This document shows positions 42,253-44,660 of a DNA stretch of 44,660 bases, one piece after another. Where the stretch lies: the NCBI GenBank assembly GCA_017526785.1, contig JAFXQV010000032.1, positions 1-44,660 of the forward strand, read 5' to 3'. The stretch is from Oscillibacter sp. (GTDB lineage: Bacteria; Bacillota; Clostridia; Oscillospirales; Oscillospiraceae). The notes under the pieces are model-generated. The model had not been told where the DNA came from. It worked only from the letters and a program-made list of their open reading frames with translations, and ran no database searches. Position numbers and translations under genes: made by a program. Position 1 is the first letter of the stretch. Each line of letters opens with the position of its first letter.

Positions 42253-42863
42253 AAAAGATGTTCATTTGCTGCGGCGTACTGTGCATGGCTCTGTTACTCT
42301 TCTGCGGAACCGCTCTGGCGGCCGTGGAAGTCAAGCCGGGCGACGACGCCAGCGTCACCGTCGAGAAAGACGCGGAAGAAAAGGTGTTCAAGGTCACCAA
42401 AACCGGAGTAACGGACGGGCAACTCTATCTGGTCATGATTCAGAAGGGCGACGCCAACGCCAAGCCCACCGCCGAGAATCTGTACTATCTGAACGTGGAC
42501 AAGGCCAGCAGTGCCACGTTCACCATGGACGCGTATCCGAAGGACTTGGACGAGGGTACTTACGTCGTGTATCTGTCCGACTACGCCAACTCCAACGGCG
42601 GGCGGAAAGCGGTTGCCACGCTGTCCGTCGGCAATCCCAACCCTGTCCTTTACGGCGATGTGGACGGAAACGGCAAAGTCAAGAGCTGGGACGCCACCGT
42701 GCTGGCCTGCTATCTGGCCGGGCAGAGCGAGTTCCAGAACATCAACCTGCAGAACGCCGACTGCAACGGCGACGGCAAAGTAAAGAGCTGGGACTTGACC
42801 GTGCTTTACTGCCACCTTGCCGGACAAAGCGAGTTTGCCCAACTGCCCTATAAGGGCAACTGA
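42249..42863 (+). CDS. Secreted protein with C-terminal type I dockerin
   Basis: 204 residues. Signal peptide MKKMFICCGVLCMALLLFCG, TALA (cleavage near 24), an N-terminal beta-rich domain of unknown kind (about 25-130), then a dockerin at about 134-200. The dockerin has two EF-hand-like calcium repeats, DVDGNGKVKSWDATVL and DCNGDGKVKSWDLTVL, each with D/N at 1, 3, 5 and D at 12 and identical Ser-Trp at the cohesin-recognition positions. Dockerins plug into cohesins, and two cohesins are encoded next door. Starts with GTG 42249 in the end of the SLH gene after GAGGAA. No catalytic domain is seen. Confidence 0.88.
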   Translation: MKKMFICCGVLCMALLLFCGTALAAVEVKPGDDASVTVEKDAEEKVFKVTKTGVTDGQLYLVMIQKGDANAKPTAENLYYLNVDKASSATFTMDAYPKDLDEGTYVVYLSDYANSNGGRKAVATLSVGNPNPVLYGDVDGNGKVKSWDATVLACYLAGQSEFQNINLQNADCNGDGKVKSWDLTVLYCHLAGQSEFAQLPYKGN

Positions 42864-42865
42864 CC

Positions 42866-42890
42866 GTGTTCCGCCACGGAACACATTTTA
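42866..42890 (+). terminator. Weak hairpin between dockerin and scaffoldin genes
   Basis: GTGTTCCG (42866-42873) pairs with CGGAACAC (42877-42884) around CCA, followed by ATTTTA. It is short and could partly stop transcription or protect an mRNA end. AAGGAGG of the next gene begins at once after it. Confidence 0.5.
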
Positions 42891-42903
42891 AGGAGGAAGC
42901 CAA

Positions 42904-44660
42904 ATGAAAAGATGGTTAGGCGTACTGATGGCATTCTGCATGCTGTTTACGCTGATTCCGTCGCAGGTCTTTGCGGCCGATGAGCCGACAGTCACTATCG
43001 GAAGCGCCGAAGTCGCGGCGGGCAGTGCGTCCGTGAGCGTTCCCGTCACGGCGGCGAATCTCCAGAAGGTGGCCGGGTTAATCATCCGGGTATCCTATCC
43101 GGCCAACGTGCTGGCCGTGAAAGAGGGGTCTGTCGCCTACGCAAGCCCATTTGAGAGCCAGACCGACAACGCCAAGGACGCCGCGAACCCGGTGCAGATT
43201 TCTTGGAACGCCGGGAGCGCCAAGGAACAGACGTATGACGGCAAACTCTGCGACATCAATTTTGACGTGCTGAGTACCGCCACGGCCGGAGCCTACGACA
43301 TTACCGTGGAAATCTTCGACGCGGCGCTCAACGGCGGCGCGGATATTACCGACGACGTGAAAACAGTCAACGGCAAAGTAACGATTACGGGCGGCGGCTC
43401 GACCACGCCGGAACCGAAGGACGTTGCCATTAGCTATGTGGCGTCCCCGGCAGAGGGCGGCACCGTCTCCGGCGTGGCGACCGCCAAAGAGGGCGCGGAA
43501 GTCACTGTCACCGCCACCCCGAATGACGGTTACAAGCTGGTCAAAGTCACCGCTGGCGATACGGAAGTCACGGGCGGCAAGTTTACGGTTCCCACGGGTG
43601 CCGCGAGCGTGACCGTGACGGCGACTTTCGAGAAAACGCAGGAGGAGCCGAAGGACGTTGCCATTAGCTATGTGGCGTCCCCGGCAGAGGGCGGCACTGT
43701 CTCCGGTGTGGCGACCGCCAAAGAGGGCGCGGAAGTCACTGTCACCGCCGCCCCCAAGGACGGGTACACGCTCGTCAAAATCACCGCTGGCGATATAGAA
43801 GTCGCGGAAGTCAAAAACGGCAAGTTTACGGTGCCGACTGGCGTCACGAGTTTGACCGTGACGGCGACTTTCCAGAAGTCCGACGAACCGGAACGGGTCG
43901 ACGACGCCCCGGCGCTGACCGTCGGCAACGCCACGGTGACGCTCGGCACGGACAAGACTGCGGCGGTATCCGTTTCGGCGGCGAACCTCAATAAGGTTGC
44001 CGGACTGATTGTGCAGGTCACGTATCCCGAAGGACTGGCCGTGAAAGAGGGCGCTATCGCCTACAAGGCCGCCTTTGAGAGCCAGAACGACAACGCCAAG
44101 GACGCCAAGAACCCGGTACAGATTTCTTGGAACGCCGGAAGCGCCAAAGAAGTCACCTATACTGGCGAACTTTGCACGATTACTTTTGACGTACTCGACA
44201 CCGCCAAGGCCGGAACCTACGACGTTACCTTGAAAGTGACCGACGCGGCGCTCAACGGCGGCAAGGACATTACCGACGACGTGAAGGTGACAAACGGCAA
44301 ATTGACCGTTGTCGGCGGCGGCGGTACTACCCCCGTAACCGAGTACGATATTGAGTACGTGACCCCGCAAAACGGCAAAATCAGCGGCGCGGCGAAAGCG
44401 GCCGCCGATACGACGGTCACCGTGACAGTCGAACCCGACGCGGGCTACAAACTCGACAAGCTCACCGTCAACGGCAACGCGATTACTGGCACCACGTTCA
44501 AAATGCCCGCCGAAAAGGCGAAGGTTGAGGCCACGTTCGTTGTCGACGGCGGCGGCGGTACTACCCCCGTGACCGAGTACGATATTGAGTACGTGACCCC
44601 GCAAAACGGCAAAATCAGCGGCGCGGCGAAAGCGGCCGCCGATACGACGGTCACCGTGAC
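42904..44660 (+). CDS. Scaffoldin-like surface protein with two cohesin domains (3' end beyond window)
   Basis: Partial, 585 codons and still open. Signal peptide MKRWLGVLMAFCMLFTLIPS, QVFA. Cohesin 1 at about 27-163 (VTIGSAEVAAGSASVSVPVT, VAGLIIRVSYPANVLAVKEG, NPVQISWNAGSAKE, FDVLSTATAGAYDITVEIFD). Two InlB-B-like repeat domains at about 173-248 and 251-330 (YVASPAEGGTVSGVATAKEG, GYKLVKVTAGDTEV). Cohesin 2 at about 336-475 (LTVGNATVTLGTDKTAAVSV, VAGLIVQVTYPEGLAVKEGA). Then GGGGTTPVTEYDIEYVTPQN repeats from 480 and again from 558. Cohesins bind dockerins, such as the one encoded upstream. AAGGAGG precedes ATG 42904. No carbohydrate-binding module is visible so far; an anchor may lie past the edge. 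Confidence 0.88.
   Translation, partial: MKRWLGVLMAFCMLFTLIPSQVFAADEPTVTIGSAEVAAGSASVSVPVTAANLQKVAGLIIRVSYPANVLAVKEGSVAYASPFESQTDNAKDAANPVQISWNAGSAKEQTYDGKLCDINFDVLSTATAGAYDITVEIFDAALNGGADITDDVKTVNGKVTITGGGSTTPEPKDVAISYVASPAEGGTVSGVATAKEGAEVTVTATPNDGYKLVKVTAGDTEVTGGKFTVPTGAASVTVTATFEKTQEEPKDVAISYVASPAEGGTVSGVATAKEGAEVTVTAAPKDGYTLVKITAGDIEVAEVKNGKFTVPTGVTSLTVTATFQKSDEPERVDDAPALTVGNATVTLGTDKTAAVSVSAANLNKVAGLIVQVTYPEGLAVKEGAIAYKAAFESQNDNAKDAKNPVQISWNAGSAKEVTYTGELCTITFDVLDTAKAGTYDVTLKVTDAALNGGKDITDDVKVTNGKLTVVGGGGTTPVTEYDIEYVTPQNGKISGAAKAAADTTVTVTVEPDAGYKLDKLTVNGNAITGTTFKMPAEKAKVEATFVVDGGGGTTPVTEYDIEYVTPQNGKISGAAKAAADTTVTV
43414..43747 (+). repeat. 234-bp period repeat inside the scaffoldin gene, first pair
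   Basis: About 100 bases starting at 43414 recur nearly identically from 43648 (offset 234, 78 codons), with only a few third-position changes such as C/T in GGCAC and CCGG. This encodes the two InlB-like repeats and points to recent duplication or homogenisation. Confidence 0.85.
44320..44660 (+). repeat. 234-bp period repeat inside the scaffoldin gene, second pair
   Basis: The stretch starting GGCGGTACTAC at 44320 recurs at 44554 (again offset 234) and remains almost identical to the window end, differing at one A/G in the first 20 bases. More copies may follow outside the window. Confidence 0.85.

Noticed and set aside
43078-44604. Long minus-strand open frame of 508 codons
   Set aside because: It is opposite the repeated cohesin protein gene and consists of mirrored repeats; the plus frame has a signal peptide, ribosome site and known domains.

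Overview
The window is a GC-rich chromosomal segment from an endospore-forming Firmicute, most likely an Oscillospiraceae/Ruminococcaceae-type Clostridium relative. Evidence for this placement: sporulation genes (spoIIIAG, spoIIIAH, yabP, yabQ), the Bacillus/Clostridium yabM-mazG-yabO-yabP-yabQ-divIC-yabR gene order, a T-box riboswitch, SpoVB/YabM and HemZ family genes, clear sigma-A promoters (TTGACA-N17-TATAAT type), GGAGG ribosome sites, and cohesin/dockerin/SLH proteins. The species cannot be named from sequence alone.

Layout. (1) 158-10494, plus strand: a sigma-A promoter and T-box leader drive a long translation-linked operon, aspS-gatC1-gatA1-gatB1-gatC2-gatA2-gatB2-asparaginase-like-wecB, most genes touching or overlapping. 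This is the indirect Asn-tRNA(Asn)/Gln-tRNA(Gln) route with two complete GatCAB sets in tandem. GatA2 has a normal Lys79/Ser154/Ser178 amidase triad. GatA1 is about 100 residues short and has all three triad residues replaced (Asp17, Leu83, Thr107), while GatB1 looks intact. (2) 10557-17085: an orphan membrane protein, a GH25 lysozyme, the minus-strand rpmH-rnpA-yidD-yidC-jag cluster, and a divergent spoIIIAG-spoIIIAH pair with a sigma-E-like promoter, detached from spoIIIAA-AF. (3) 17134-20670, minus strand: typA followed by a MntA/HepT toxin-antitoxin pair and a low-GC TIR-leucine-rich-repeat protein, looking like a small acquired defence patch. (4) 20922-27446: two unrecognised genes, cstA with a small membrane protein, a DUF1540 protein, an nfeD-SPFH pair and a Sel1-repeat protein. 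(5) 27617-34993: recJ, rel, dtd, an MBL hydrolase, hemZ and a zinc-ribbon protein in one co-directional run. (6) 35065-41094: the conserved yabM to yabR sporulation/division cluster, then serA. (7) 41145-41303: tRNA-Arg(CCT) and tRNA-Pro(TGG) with their own promoter and terminator. (8) 41514-44660: a three-gene surface operon of an SLH lipoprotein, a dockerin protein and a scaffoldin-like protein with two cohesins, the last cut by the window edge.

The strongest candidate for something not yet described is the operon in part 1: a catalytically dead GatA paralogue kept in an intact, well-translated gatCAB set, beside an active set and an asparaginase-like enzyme. A second is the compact cohesin-dockerin-SLH operon. 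A third is the TIR-LRR gene beside mntA-hepT. Functions beyond family membership are inference.
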